From Sitta carolinensis (lineage: Eukaryota; Chordata; Aves; Passeriformes; Sittidae), in the NCBI GenBank assembly GCA_032173965.1, contig CM063294.1, positions 11,336,452-11,400,451 of the forward strand: a DNA stretch of 64,000 nt, in the 5' to 3' direction. This document shows, in pieces, positions 1 through 10,812 of this stretch (its first letter is position 1; every line of letters begins with the position of its first letter). The notes below the pieces were generated by a model. The model had not been told where the DNA came from and made no database searches. It saw only the letters and a program-made list of their open reading frames with translations. The translations under genes and the position numbers were made by a program.

Positions 1-180
1 AAAAATCTGATCTTTTTGCTGCTACTGAAGTGGCTTCCCTGTGAAGACACTTTGCTCCGGTGAGAACTGAATGACTCAGTAGAACTAAATACTAAAAATG
101 TAAGTAAATTTAGTGAATTCTGCTCTTGCTGTAGTGCTTACAGAACTCTTTTCTGTGATTAGCAGCTAGTGAACAGAACT

Positions 181-226
181 GGTAGGGACCTTGCAAGGTT
201 CTAGAGATCAACTCAACCTCATCCTA
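181..226 (-). mobile_element. Possible degenerate CR1 3' end
   Basis: The stretch TAGGGACCTTGCAAGG followed by GAGATCAACTCAACC resembles the reverse complement of the CR1 3' end, where AGGGACCTT and GATCA...TCCAACC are usual. It is weak and heavily mutated. Confidence 0.3.
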
Positions 227-525
227 CTTGGTTTAAAAATAACAGAGACCTCCAGTCCACCTAGAAAAGCCTTTTCTTAGCTTCAGTTATGCCAAGTTTC
301 AACCTCTGAGACATTTGTCTGCTCTAACCTCCTTCCCACTCTTAATCTTACCTGGATGTCAGAACTTACCCATATTCCATTTTAAAGCATCTTGGGGCAG
401 GGGACACACTTGGCACACGTGGGTCCCAGCAAGGTCCTCTGGGTACTATGCCAGTGTATTTTGTTCCTGATTTAGCCATAGTTCCCAATTCACTCACACA
501 TCTCTGCCCTTTCCTCATGCCACAG

Positions 526-647
526 GGGCTGCATTGGTGCCTGCACTTGCTTTCTGGGGCTTCAATGGAATCCTTCTGGTGGCTGATATAACAGGAAAGC
601 CAACTTTCATTACTCGCTATCGCATTCAGCTGGGCAAGAATGATCCT
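526..647 (+). CDS. FAXDC2: FAXDC2 exon (first in window)
   Basis: The exon is bounded by CACAG at 521-525 and a GTAAGT donor at 648. It starts with the last two bases of a split glycine codon, then encodes a membrane segment (LVPALAFWGFNGILLVAD) and the conserved RYRIQLGKNDP loop. It ends in phase 0. Confidence 0.93.
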
Positions 648-3600
648 GTAAGTACTTCCCACTCTGCCTTTTCTGCTGGCTAAACACTTCCTGCAGTCTC
701 TTAGGCCAGGGAGGAGGAGAAGAACCTGTTATGCTTTTCTCTTGCAACCAGGTAGGATTCCAGGAAGATCAAGCCAAGTCTTGTATACCCACTGTAGGGA
801 GGAAGGCAGACCCTGTTATGAGGCTACTGATTAGATCTACTTTGACTGCTTGTTAAAGAGCTGATCCCAAAACTAACTGCCTGCAAATGTTAAAGCTTTT
901 CATCCTTCCAACTAAAACCCCAATTGCTTCTTTCTTAGCCTCAAGTCCTCACTTCTCTTTTGCAGGTGGACACAAAGAAAGTGTGGAAAGCCATCTATAC
1001 AGCGCTGGGTAACCAGTTCTTTGTCTCCTTTCCCATGCTTGTGCCCATGTTCTACATCATGCAATGGTGGGACAACACCTTCAGCAAGGAATTGCCAACC
1101 TTCCAGTGGTTTCTTGTGGAGCTAAGTGTTTTTACTGTAGTAGAGGAAATTCTCTTCTATTATTCACACAGGTGAGCTGAGCACAGGAACAGGACTCTTT
1201 ATTTTCCTCCATGCCTTTAAGCTTATACCCTACAACAGCAATAATCCTCGTCCCTCTGGTCCACCAATCTTGTATTTATATAGGAAATCTTACAGGTCCT
1301 GAATTCCACCCTCACAACATGAGGCCTTGGTGCTGCCAGTAACTGTAGTAAACAAAAATGGGTAGAATTTTAAAGGTGGAACAGCTTAACAGCTAAGGAA
1401 GAAACAAAACAGGCAGTTTTGCACAGAAGCTGTAACCTAGTATTCTTTGAAAAGAACAAGACTGACTATCCTGACAGACAAAAATCTCAAGGGTCAGTGA
1501 CTGATCTCTGTTCCCTTGTACAGAACCTCTAAGTCAGAACCTGACTCCCAACACTGCAGGATTTCCAAGCACTGACACTGACGTTAGAGGACAGAACTAA
1601 AGCAAAGGAGACAAAAGGAGCAGAAGCAAGCACAGTACACTCAGAAATCTGTAGGTTTCCATTTAGGACAAATGCACCCAAAAAATGTAAATGCTGGTTT
1701 TTATGAAGGACCCATGGAACTGAAAATTCTGATTCTTTGATAGTTGCCAGTAGAAAACAGTAAAAACAAAGCAAGTCTTCCCCTAAGTAGTCCCCAGATT
1801 TGAGCAAATAAAGTAATTCAGGGACTTTGATTTATGGGATTTATCTGGACCAAGTTTAACATCAGCCAGCGGACACATTAATTGAATAAGGGCTCAATAC
1901 AAAGAGAGCAAAAAAGCAAGGAGTCTTACACTCTTATTGCCAGCTGCTCTGAAATCTTTATTTTAGAGGGGACACAAGCAAGTCCCCTGCAGAAATTCCG
2001 TGTTGTTACTCCAGAGCTCAAAAGCTGCTTTCTCTGTTTACCTAGGCTTGTTCACCACCCAGTGCTGTATAAGCACATTCACAAGAAGCACCATGAGTGG
2101 ACAGCCCCCATCGGTGTGGTCTCCATTTATGCTCACCCAATAGAACACATAGTAAGTGGACTTTCCCATGGTCACCCTCCAGTTGCTGTGTGGAGTGTGA
2201 TTTCCATGGGATGAGGTGGAACGGTAAGAGAGGAGAAGCAAAGAGGCTTCTTCCTTAGGAAGAGGAAGCTGGGCTGCATTGCCAGGAAGCTCAGCTCAAG
2301 GAAGGTTGCAGTAATTGTTTATATTGGGCTCCAGTAGCTTTCAGAGCACAGATCCAAGGGTCTCCCCAGCTGACAGTCTTGGACAGCACAAGGATTGAGG
2401 AGCCCAGCTGAGCTGTGCTGGTGCACGCAGCTGGGTCTGGGCAGCCAGAGCCATTTGTGCCACAGACAGGACAGTGATGCAGCTGGGTTTGTCACATTGC
2501 TGTGTGTGTCTGCAGGCCATGCCCTTTCACAGCGAGGTTTCCCAAGAGCAGCTTCAGCGTTATTCCAAGGTGAAGCTGGAATTCACACCTCAGACTCCAG
2601 GGTGACTTACTGGAATCATACAGTCCTCACCCAGGGTTTGGTGTCATGTCTAACTTCTACTGCAGGCTTAGGGAGTTTGGGCTATGACAATGGTTTGCAG
2701 AACTGGAAGTCTCTTATCTCTGTTATTACTTTTTGGATGATTATGTAACTTCAGTCAGGTGTTTTCAGAAGGATCTTCCCTTTACACTGTGCACAAAACA
2801 AACGAGTGTGATGGATCACCAGGTGACAGTTCAGCTCCTAGAGGAGAGTCTGCTTGTTGTGGACCCATTCATGAGGTAGTTTCTTCTCATTTCCAGGTCT
2901 CCAACACTCTGCCTGTCATGACTGGCCCTCTGATCATGGGATCTCATATTGTCTCAGTCTCAGCATGGTTCTCCATTGCTCTTGTAACAACAAGCATTTC
3001 TCACTGTGGCTACCACCTGCCCCTCCTGCCATCTCCAGAGTTCCACGACTTCCACCACCTCAAGTATGTCTGGGCACTGCTCAGCTTCCCATTTTCCTGC
3101 CTCTCCTGCCTGGCACCTCTGACAAGGAAAGCTCCTTGCTGAGGGTCAAGTCGGTTTGCCTAGCTCATGCACCAGCAGAGCAGCTCTCCAGTTCTCCTGA
3201 GAGCAGGCTGAGTGCTGCCAGTTCTTAGAGCAGTTAAACAGGGATTTCAGGGATTCCAGCCCTGTTAATGACAGTTCTCTGCAAGGTTCTTCCTAGAAGT
3301 TCAGAATATATTTCATGTGATCTAAAGACTGAGCAAGGGAAAGTCACACAGGTGAAATGAGCGAGCCTGCCTGTCCCTCTCCCATATACTGGGATCAGTA
3401 ACGCTGATCAGATTACACTTTGCCCAGACAATCACCATTAACCCTTCCTGACAGAGATTGTCAGCCTCCTGTGCTGGAGAGAGCAAATTCTCTAACTGGA
3501 GAGACTGTTCTAGGATGCATACCCAAGCAGTGGAGAAACATTCCCATCTCCCAGCAGGTACTACATTCAGACATACTTCCCAGATATGTCTGCCCCTGCT

Positions 3601-4239
3601 GCAGAACCAGCCCAGGGACAGTTCAGTCACCACATGCCAGGACACAGATCACTGCAGAGCCGAGATACTCCAGGTGGAACAGCTGTGCCAGCTGGAAGGA
3701 AGCACATCTGCTCCATATCCCAGGACAGCCAAGTCTTGAGAGCACATGGGGCATGGTAACGTGGGTGTCCAATGCTCCCACAGCTCGGAGCTGCCCAGGA
3801 GAAACAGCTGCTTCTCAGTGCCACCGTTTCTGGGCAGTGATGGCACCGGAGAGAAGCTGCACAAGGTTCACTCAGGCTTCGACAGAGCTGCCAGGGAGAC
3901 CGGTGCAGGGGCAGAAATCCCAGATTATCAGGGCTCAAAGAGGAATGGAAAGAGGAAGGGCAAGGTAACCTCAGTAACTTCCAGTGATGTTTATCTCTGT
4001 TTGCTCTCAGGTTCAACCAGTGCTACGGAGTGCTGGGAGTGCTGGATTTTCTGCATGGCACGGACAAAATGTTCAGACAAACCAAAGCCTTTGAGAGACA
4101 CAAGGTCCTGCTCAGCCTCACGCCATCTCTGAAAGCATCCCTGAGACACCTAAGAAAGATGAGTGAAGCAGCCCAGCTCTTGCCCAGCCTGGTGACAAGC
4201 AGAGTGAGAGACAATGATTTATGCCAAATAGTATTTTAA
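526..4239 (+). CDS. FAXDC2: FAXDC2, fatty acid hydroxylase domain-containing protein 2 (3' part; five coding exons 526-647, 966-1171, 2046-2151, 2897-3063, 4011-4239)
   Basis: This is a membrane protein of the sterol desaturase / fatty acid hydroxylase superfamily, which uses a histidine-coordinated di-iron centre at the ER membrane. Mammalian work links FAXDC2 to sterol metabolism and megakaryocyte maturation. The spliced peptide reads from LVPALAFWGFNGILLVAD through to the last exon. It keeps the histidine boxes: HRLVHH across exons 966-1171 and 2046-2151, HKKHH in 2046-2151, and HCGYH and HDFHH in 2897-3063. All introns are GT-AG and the exon phases join without conflict. The N-terminal exons lie left of the window. 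Downstream is LARP1 in convergent orientation, as in human. In the last exon the frame departs from the family C-terminus near 4,123-4,125, so the final residues as read (to the stop at 4,237-4,239) are probably not native. The identification is certain; the exact C-terminus is not. Confidence 0.95.
966..1171 (+). CDS. FAXDC2: FAXDC2 exon with a membrane segment and the start of the first histidine box
   Basis: The exon lies between TGCAG (961-965) and GTGAGC (1172). It encodes VDTKKVWKAIYTALGNQF, hydrophobic stretches, ELPTFQWFLVELSVFTVVEE, and ends in FYYSH plus two bases of an arginine codon. Length is 206 nt, with splice phases matching both neighbours. Confidence 0.95.
2046..2151 (+). 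CDS. FAXDC2: FAXDC2 exon with the HKKHH box
   Basis: The exon lies between CCTAG (2041-2045) and GTAAGT (2152). It completes the RLVHH part of the first histidine cluster and carries HKKHHEWTAPIGVVSIYAHP, the strongest family signature. Length is 106 nt and it ends in phase 0. Confidence 0.95.
2897..3063 (+). CDS. FAXDC2: FAXDC2 exon with the HCGYH and HDFHH boxes
   Basis: The exon lies between TTCCAG (2891-2896) and GTATGT (3064). It encodes two hydrophobic segments, then SHCGYHLPLLPSPEFHDFHH, the last metal-binding histidines. It ends with two bases of a lysine codon. Confidence 0.95.
4011..4239 (+). CDS. FAXDC2: FAXDC2 terminal coding exon, frame altered at the C-terminus
   Basis: The exon follows CTCTCAG (4004-4010). 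It begins KFNQCYGVLGVLDFLHGTD and continues KMFRQTKAFERHKVLLSLTP, which matches the family end. From about 4,123 the open frame reads SLKASLRHLRKMSEAAQ and continues to a stop at 4,237-4,239. The other frame reads ISESIPETPKKDE and stops at 4,164-4,166. That second reading resembles the mammalian end (SESIPDSPK, recalled from memory), so one base appears to be missing at 4,123-4,125. Confidence 0.9.
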
Positions 4240-4345
4240 TCGGGAAACAAATTCTTGTCCACACATAACGAAACATGAAGCTGAACTTAAATATGCTGCT
4301 TGAAATGACTGCACTTTTGCTGCCATTGTTTTCTAAGACACTCAC

Positions 4346-4368
4346 AAAAAAAAAAAAAAAAAAAAAAA
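4346..4368 (+). repeat. Poly(A) tract in FAXDC2 3' UTR
   Basis: An uninterrupted run of 23 A about 110 bp after the stop codon. No AATAAA is seen just upstream, so it is probably a simple expansion. Confidence 0.95.
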
Positions 4369-4586
4369 CCTGCTCTAGAAATCTATTTTTGAAATTTAAT
4401 GGTTTGTTTCTCTGTTACTTGCACTGTCCCTTGGTTCCAGCTGCCTGTGTATGAGCCAAGTGTGCTCTGGGCCATGTCATTCTCATTATTAAGGTTTCAG
4501 CACCAAACTCCACAAGTGATGATTTGGCCTCTCTTGTCAGCACTCACTCTATAGAAGTATCAGTTACTCCATCTACGTGTGATACA

Positions 4587-4592
4587 ATTAAA
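4587..4592 (+). terminator. Candidate proximal poly(A) signal, FAXDC2
   Basis: ATTAAA is the commonest variant hexamer. It is followed within 20 nt by GTTTTTGTG, a plausible downstream GU-rich element. Confidence 0.5.
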
Positions 4593-5097
4593 ACCAGTTT
4601 TTGTGACTCAGAGCACCTGGGACACAGGATGCAACCCCGTGGAAATGCACTGGAGCCACAGCTTTAGAAACACTCCCCTGCAACTTCCTGTGTGCAGTTG
4701 TTAGGCACAGGAGGTGAGTACAGGGCTGAACTGGGGCTGTCACAGCCTCATCACTGCTCCACAGACAGCTGCAAGGGAGTTTCCCCTCGTGGGACATGGA
4801 AGGAGAGCTGGGAGCTGATGAGCTTCATGGCATCACCGCCTCCTGCTGAGCCTCCCCTCACTCTGAGACACAGCCAAAATTCTGATAAATTACAGAATCT
4901 TCCTTGGAGATTTTCCAAGGAAAGCAGAGTCCCTGCTGTCCTGAGCTGTGTGGAGATTAAGGAACCCCTCTAAGAAAAGACCCAAGAAAGCAGCCTCCAG
5001 AACAATATGCACATTCCCAAGTACCCACAGGCCATCTGAGACATACTGTGAATTCTCTCAAGGACCTTCCTAAGGTCCCTTCCTACCTGGGGCCTGG

Positions 5098-5103
5098 AAT
5101 AAA
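5098..5103 (+). terminator. Candidate distal poly(A) signal, FAXDC2
   Basis: This is a canonical AATAAA, about 860 nt after the stop codon and about 240 nt short of the opposing LARP1 signal. Confidence 0.5.
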
Positions 5104-5339
5104 AACATCACATTTCTCCCCAGCTAGAGCAGCCCCTTGAGGAACAGGCACACAGGGCTGACCTGTGCTGCACTGACCATTCGTCAGCCCAGCTCTACCT
5201 GTGGATCCAAAGTCACTGCCCCTGCTCTCCTCTGCAGTCCCCACAACTGCACCAGGATGAACCCAGCCCACTCACTCAGTTCCCTGGGGAGGGCAAGTCA
5301 GCAGAAGAGAAAAACCAGGCACCACTGTCTTTTGAACTT

Positions 5340-5345
5340 TTTATT
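5340..5345 (-). terminator. Candidate poly(A) signal, LARP1
   Basis: TTTATT on the + strand gives AATAAA on the - strand. It sits in an A/U-rich context at the boundary between LARP1-side sequence and the FAXDC2 3' flank. It would define a 3' UTR of about 5.2 kb. Shorter UTRs from other signals cannot be excluded. Confidence 0.5.
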
Positions 5346-8300
5346 TTTATACATTTTTTTTGTATTAAAAAGGAAAAAGCATAATTACCACAAATTACAA
5401 AGGACTAAAGCATTACTAGAATAATGAATCACATCAGCCTAGAAAGCAGATACTCTGAATAATATTAATGTTATAATACAAGCTCTCATTCAAGTATTTT
5501 ACATTTTTCTCTTTTCCTTTTATATGTGATGATGATCCTAGCACATGGGTCAAAGATTATGTCCTATCGACAGAGATGGATCATGTACAGCGGGCCGTAT
5601 TAACAAGATTTTCCTCCCAAGTGATACAAGTGGTCTGTGATGAGTCATTTTAAGTTTGTCTCTACTATAAATGCAGCTGAAGAAGGTTGCACACACTCTC
5701 TAGTTTTGGGAAACAGAAGGCTGAGGTTGGACACACAGGGTTTGAGAAGGGCCAGCACATGGAACCATCACCCCTTTAGCTCCGGGCGAGCAAGCAGAAG
5801 GCTGCACTCGCTGGGATGCAGCTCAGTGGGTGTCTCTGAGCCACAGATCCAAAGGTTTCCAACCCCAGCGGGGCCAGGACAGGCTGGGGGGGAAGACAGG
5901 GAGCAGGGCTGCACCAGGGAGGTCTGAGGGACCAAGTGGTGCCAAGCACCCCCTCCCACAAGGGCACCACTGGCACAAGCCACCCCGATGCAGGGCTGAC
6001 ACCCGGGGAGAGGGCAGGACAGCGTGGGGAGCTGGAGGGACCCCAGCGTGTGCCACAGGGGCCAGCTGGCACCCAGGGCACTCCCTGCTCCTCTGGAGCT
6101 TCCCACCAAGGGGATGTGCTTGTCACAGATACATCGGTCCTATGTTCAAGTGTCTGCAGAAAGTGAAACTGTAAACTACTCCTGGAAATGCTGCCCTCCA
6201 GCCACCTGCTCCACGCCACCGAGATGAACATTTGCTCAGAAAAAAAAAATAAATTCTTTTATCTGTTACCTGTATTGGAAACTTTAAAAAAAGTCAGTGA
6301 GGCATTTAACATCAAGTGTAGCAACTCTCTCAAGAAGAGCCCAGCATTCATTTCAAACAGTAACAGAGTAACATAACCAGCCTCAGAGGAGACAGGAGAC
6401 AACAAGCATTGCAAACACAGCTTGCTACATTTACAGTTTTCCTTTTTTTTCTTTTCTTTTTGATAAAGTAACTAGAAAGGCATTAACAGCTAGAAGGCCC
6501 CCTCTGCACTGCCATGTGGAACATGGCAGGACACTGAGGTTAAACACATCAGTTTGTTACAGTACAACGACCAGTCCCGAGCAGGTGCTGAAAGTCGAGG
6601 GACCCCAAGGGCTACAGTGAGAAGGTGCCATCAGGGGTGCCAGGGGGGCAGAAGAGATGGACAGGCAAAAACAGAGCAGCAGCATCATAACTTTTTAATT
6701 TTTTTTCCCAAATGAGCATGGCAAAGCAACCAAGCCTCCTCAAAAACACACCTTCCACCTCCACTCCGACCCCACACCACAGCTCTGTTGCACCCACCTG
6801 CATTCTAAAGACGAGTTAAGCTCGGCAAGGAGCCCTAAGGTCCAGCAGCCTGGAGGAGCTCCTGAGAAGAGGGGCAGGATGAGGAATGCTCCCTGACTCA
6901 GCCCTTCCAGAAGCAGCTGGGGCTCCCCCCAGGCTCTGCCAGGGGCTGGACACCAGCACCATCAGACTCACAGGAGCATGTGTGCAACCACTCAGTCCTC
7001 TGAAATTCAAAAAAGCACAACACATACTGGAGGTGAAGCATCCAAACTAAAAGCAAGGCCTAACTCTGAAAAAGGGCAGGAGCTTCCTCAAATGCAACCT
7101 CCCTCTGGACAGCTGTTCCTTTATCCAGTGGGGAAATGAGCCTTGCCGTGGCCACTCCTGGCCCACCCCTGGGGAGCTCCCTGCCCTCTGCCAGCATCCA
7201 CCCTGCACAGAGCAGGAGGGAACGGTTCTGTGTCCCCCCCCACGGAAGAAGGCAGGGGGGAGCAAGCAGCAGCTGCCTCAGGCTGTCACATCCATGTTTG
7301 CTCTGTCCTGCCCACTGCTGTCCCAAGAACAGCAAAACAAGGCACACGGTCCAAAACCTGGAGGGCACGGGGACCGTCGGATTGCTGTTCCGACCCACCT
7401 TCCCCTGGGTGCACACACTAATGTGACAAACCACTGATGTGCCAGAGCAGGGAGGGAAAACACTTCCAGGCCAAGACTAGAGCCTTAGGATCAGAAATTA
7501 AAAATTATTTAAAATCAGTATTTTGGGAAATTCTCTGGGAAATGTCCTACCTCTTCTACAACCCAAGCAATTCCACAGTCTGCTCTACAAGCAACAATTC
7601 CATAGCAGCAGCAGCAGCCCCATTTCCTATGAATTTGTTGCTGAAACGCAGACAATTGGCTTCAAGAGAGAACACACGCCAACGAAAGGAGCACAGACAC
7701 AGCAGCAAGGATCACCTGTGGCACATCCAGACCTGCCTCCACTTGCAAACGACCAGCAACACATCTACAATGTCCTTGATCGACTCTCCAGCCTCCTCCT
7801 TCCCAAATCAGGGACAAACCCACCTATATCCACAACCTCAGAGACCTGACTCCAGCTCACAGGAGGGAAATCCAGAGATAACAGTCACGGCCACGGCACT
7901 GTACAAGTGTTACTTTTGCCCATCTTGCCCAGTTCCCCCAACCCTGGAGCACTGCTGCCATAACAAAGATCCACAGCCTTGGATGGGCTCGCTGCTCCAA
8001 CCAGGCCTGTGAGTGGTACCAGCTGCAGGGTGATGTGGCAGGGGTGGCAGACCAGGGCAGGATCACACCGCCAGGAAACAGGCAAGTAGCACCTCCCCAG
8101 CCTCTCAAACCCAGCTGTGCTTTCAATTCCAGCAGCAGTTCACAAAGCCACTCCACTCGGACCAGCCCACCTGCCCCCACAAAGGCAGCATCCTGGGGGC
8201 AGGGTCAGTTTGGGAAGTGATGGCCTCAGCCAGGGCCCCACAGCTGCTGCTGATGGACAGCTTGGCCACGCTTCCCCTCTTGCTCCTGCTCTCACCCACC

Positions 8301-8607
8301 CACTCTGCAGCCACACAGGGACAGCCCTGGAGAGATGATGACTCCTCCCAGCTATGAGACAGCTCTAGATCAAATGGATCCCTTGGGAAAACACTGTTCA
8401 GTACCAGCCTGTGACTTTGCAGAGAGGGCAACACAAGGAGCTGCAGCTTTAGGGTGGTGCATCATGTGCCCACTCCACACTGCACACAGGAGCAAGCTCT
8501 GGAGCTCCAGGGATGGAGCCCCAGCCAAGCCTGGTATCCCAGGGACCCAGCAAAAGGAGCATGGTGGCAGCAAGACAACTGGGTCTGGCTGGAAAGGAAC
8601 ACGACTT

Positions 8608-8648
8608 TCCAGTGCTACCTCTGGAGCATCTCCAGAGGTAGCACTGGA
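8608..8648 (-). repeat. Perfect inverted repeat in the LARP1 3' UTR (18-bp stem, 5-nt loop)
   Basis: The arms 8,608-8,625 and 8,631-8,648 are exact reverse complements; the inner 17 bases are CCAGTGCTACCTCTGGA and its complement. The 5-base loop is GCATC on +. Pairing ends abruptly outside the arms. In the LARP1 transcript this would form a long, fully paired, GC-rich stem-loop. Confidence 0.9.
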
Positions 8649-9479
8649 CATCTCAGAGATCTCATGCCTGACATGCTCCTCGCAAAGAATCCAGCTCACA
8701 GCCTGGGGAGGGTTTGCCTGCCAAAGTCCACCTGGTGCTGGGTTTAAGGATCAATCAAGTAAATGCCACAGCAGCTCTGCAGTCACCCCTGCCTCAGCCG
8801 AGTAAGGAGCCACACGGTGTCATCTCAGCCCTTGGAAAGCACAGGGACTGTGCCCTGAGTGGGAGACTCCATGCAGCCACCTGCCACAACACAACACACA
8901 AGGAAACCCAGGCGAGAGCTCTCCTGTGCCAGGCATGGCTCCTGCACAAGGCCCGGCAGCAGCCCCGAGCCAGCAGCTGCTGTGGGACAGCCTTCCCAGG
9001 GCTGCCTCGCTCCCTGTCAGCCTCCAGCAGAAGCAGCCCTCGCTCCCAGCCAGCAGCAGACCCCCAGCTGCTGTGACAATCTCCCTGCTCACGCCCCAAG
9101 CACGCTGGAAGCACAGACAGGAGCAGAGCCAGCTCCTGCCCAGGGAGGGCCGGGGGTGCGAGCAAGGCCATGGCAGGGCAGCCGCTGGCCTGGGGACAAG
9201 GCTGCCATGGTACAGCACAGGGAGCGGCTGCCAGGGAGCACGAGTGAGTCCTGGCTGGGCCTGCCCTCAGCACCTGCCCCGGGAGACTGGAGCCTGCCAG
9301 GGAGGCTCCTGACGGGGGAGGCAGCTGAGCGCGCTGCGGGGTCACAGCGAAGGCCGCAGGGAAGATCAGCTCGGCAGCGATGGCGTGAGGAGTCTCTGGG
9401 CCTGGGGGAGCCAAGAGCCCAGCACACCCCAGGGTGCAGGAAGCCAACAAGCCTCCCCGGGCCAGCTCCACCATAAGGC

Positions 9480-9675
9480 AACTTTTTTTGTGGGTTTTTG
9501 GGGTTTTTTGTTTGTTTTTTTTTTTCTTTTTTTTTTTCTTCAATATTTCCAAGGAAGAAAGCAAAGGGAGATGTGTCTTTTTAAAGAGTTTTTCTGTTGT
9601 TTTAGAGGGTTTGTGGTTTTTTTTGTTGTTTTTGTTTTGTTTTTTTTTTTTTTTTTTGTTATGTCATTTTTTCCA
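9480..9675. repeat. T-rich low-complexity tract
   Basis: Two blocks of T runs broken by G and C lie at about 9,480-9,540 and 9,608-9,672. They are A-rich in the sense of the LARP1 mRNA. Confidence 0.9.
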
Positions 9676-10590
9676 AGGGAAAAGGAAGAGAAAAGCTCCT
9701 TCAGCAAAGTCCTGTCTTTGCAAGTGATGGGCATTCCTGGGGCAGCGGGTGCACCGTCCACGCAGGCTCGAGTCCAGGTGCCTGCCAGCCTCCCAACCAG
9801 CCATCCTCGCAGGAAGGAGTCACAACAAACCTATCCTTGGCAAAGGTCCTTTGGTTGACTTCCAAATTGTCCGTGACAGAAGGGAGAGGTGAGCAGAGGG
9901 AGAGCCAGACCCTCGGGAAGGTGAAGACATTGGGGAGAAGGGAGCAGGAGAAGGAACAGGACGATGCTCCTGTGGCAGAGGCCGGGATGGGAGGCACCGC
10001 CGTCCGTGGAATGGGAGACGCCAGCCGGGTCATGGAGGTCAGAGGCTCCGCAGCATCCTCACGCTGTGGCTTCGGTCCCCCACTGGGGAACCTCGCTCCT
10101 CCGAGCTTCCTGAGCGGCTGCCCCGCGATCCGAGGGGGACACAGAGGGGACTCGTTGGGGCCACACAGAGCAGACTTGTTTTGGTAAATCCAGACGAACT
10201 TCTAGCAATAATTTAAAACTTGATATATATATATAATAATAAAAAAAAATCTCCCCTTTCCAACCGAGCCAGAACACATTTTTTTGAAGAGACACTAAGA
10301 CATGAGTGTGTGCACAGGAGGAGAGGGAAGGGAAAGTGTGGGTCTGCTGGGAGCGGGTCTGGCTCTGGTCAGGGTAGTAATAACAAAATGGTGTTTTGGA
10401 TGCAGATCATCTTTGCTTTCCAGCCACAAGAGAAGAAAATCGTGTGCGTTGAAGTTTCTCCCAAGCAGCCTATTCCTGGGAACCCACCTTCCAGCTCCCT
10501 TCCTGTCCCACCCCGTCATGTCTGCCCTTCTCCGAGCCATTCCCCACCAACCCACCCCACCCCCGGCAGGAAGTGGACGCTGCAGCCTCT

Positions 10591-10812
10591 CTACTTCCCC
10601 ACTGTCTGCAACTCTGCAGCTGATGGGGCAGGGGATTGCTGGCTCAGGTTTTTGGCATCCTCTTGTGCAGGCTGGCTGGGTGAGGCGTGGGCTTGGCTGG
10701 ATGGGCACTGGCTGACCGTTTTGCTGGAAGACTGGGATGGGTAGCGCTTCCTGCCATCTCCCCCTGACGTCGTAGGGTATCTCTTGTGTCCACCTTCCTC
10801 CCCCATGGGTGG
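10591..10812 (-). CDS. LARP1: LARP1 exon 19, terminal coding exon
   Basis: It encodes [18 protein letters not shown], then a Ser/Gln/Pro-rich tail ending LQTVGK and a TAG stop. The human tail also ends in LGK. The acceptor is TTCCAG at 10,818-10,813. Confidence 0.94.
   Translation of the reverse strand, partial: PPMGEEGGHKRYPTTSGGDGRKRYPSQSSSKTVSQCPSSQAHASPSQPAQEDAKNLSQQSPAPSAAELQTVGK

Larger units (their letters stand above)
4240..5125 (+). other. FAXDC2: FAXDC2 3' UTR (approximate end)
   Basis: This is non-coding sequence after the FAXDC2 stop, containing a 23-base A run (4,346-4,368). Two candidate poly(A) signals lie in it: ATTAAA at 4,587-4,592, followed by a GT-rich stretch, and AATAAA at 5,098-5,103. 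Which one is used cannot be decided from sequence alone. Confidence 0.6.
5320..10590 (-). other. LARP1: LARP1 3' UTR (inferred extent)
   Basis: No other gene is visible between the LARP1 stop (10,591-10,593) and the convergent FAXDC2 end. Short open frames here show no family resemblance. Notable contents are a perfect hairpin (8,608-8,648), a T-rich tract on + (9,480-9,675; A-rich in the mRNA) and an AT dinucleotide patch near 10,222-10,237. Long 3' UTRs are usual for LARP1 in vertebrates. The extent given here is an inference. Confidence 0.55.

Noticed and set aside
1..59. Possible upstream FAXDC2 exon ending at a good donor (CCG|GTGAGA)
   Set aside because: The phase needed to join exon 526-647 has in-frame stops at 8-10 and 26-28, and the residues after them do not resemble FAXDC2.
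8608..8648. Hairpin as a microRNA precursor
   Set aside because: An 18-bp stem with a 5-nt loop and no flanking pairing is too short for Drosha/Dicer processing as usually seen.
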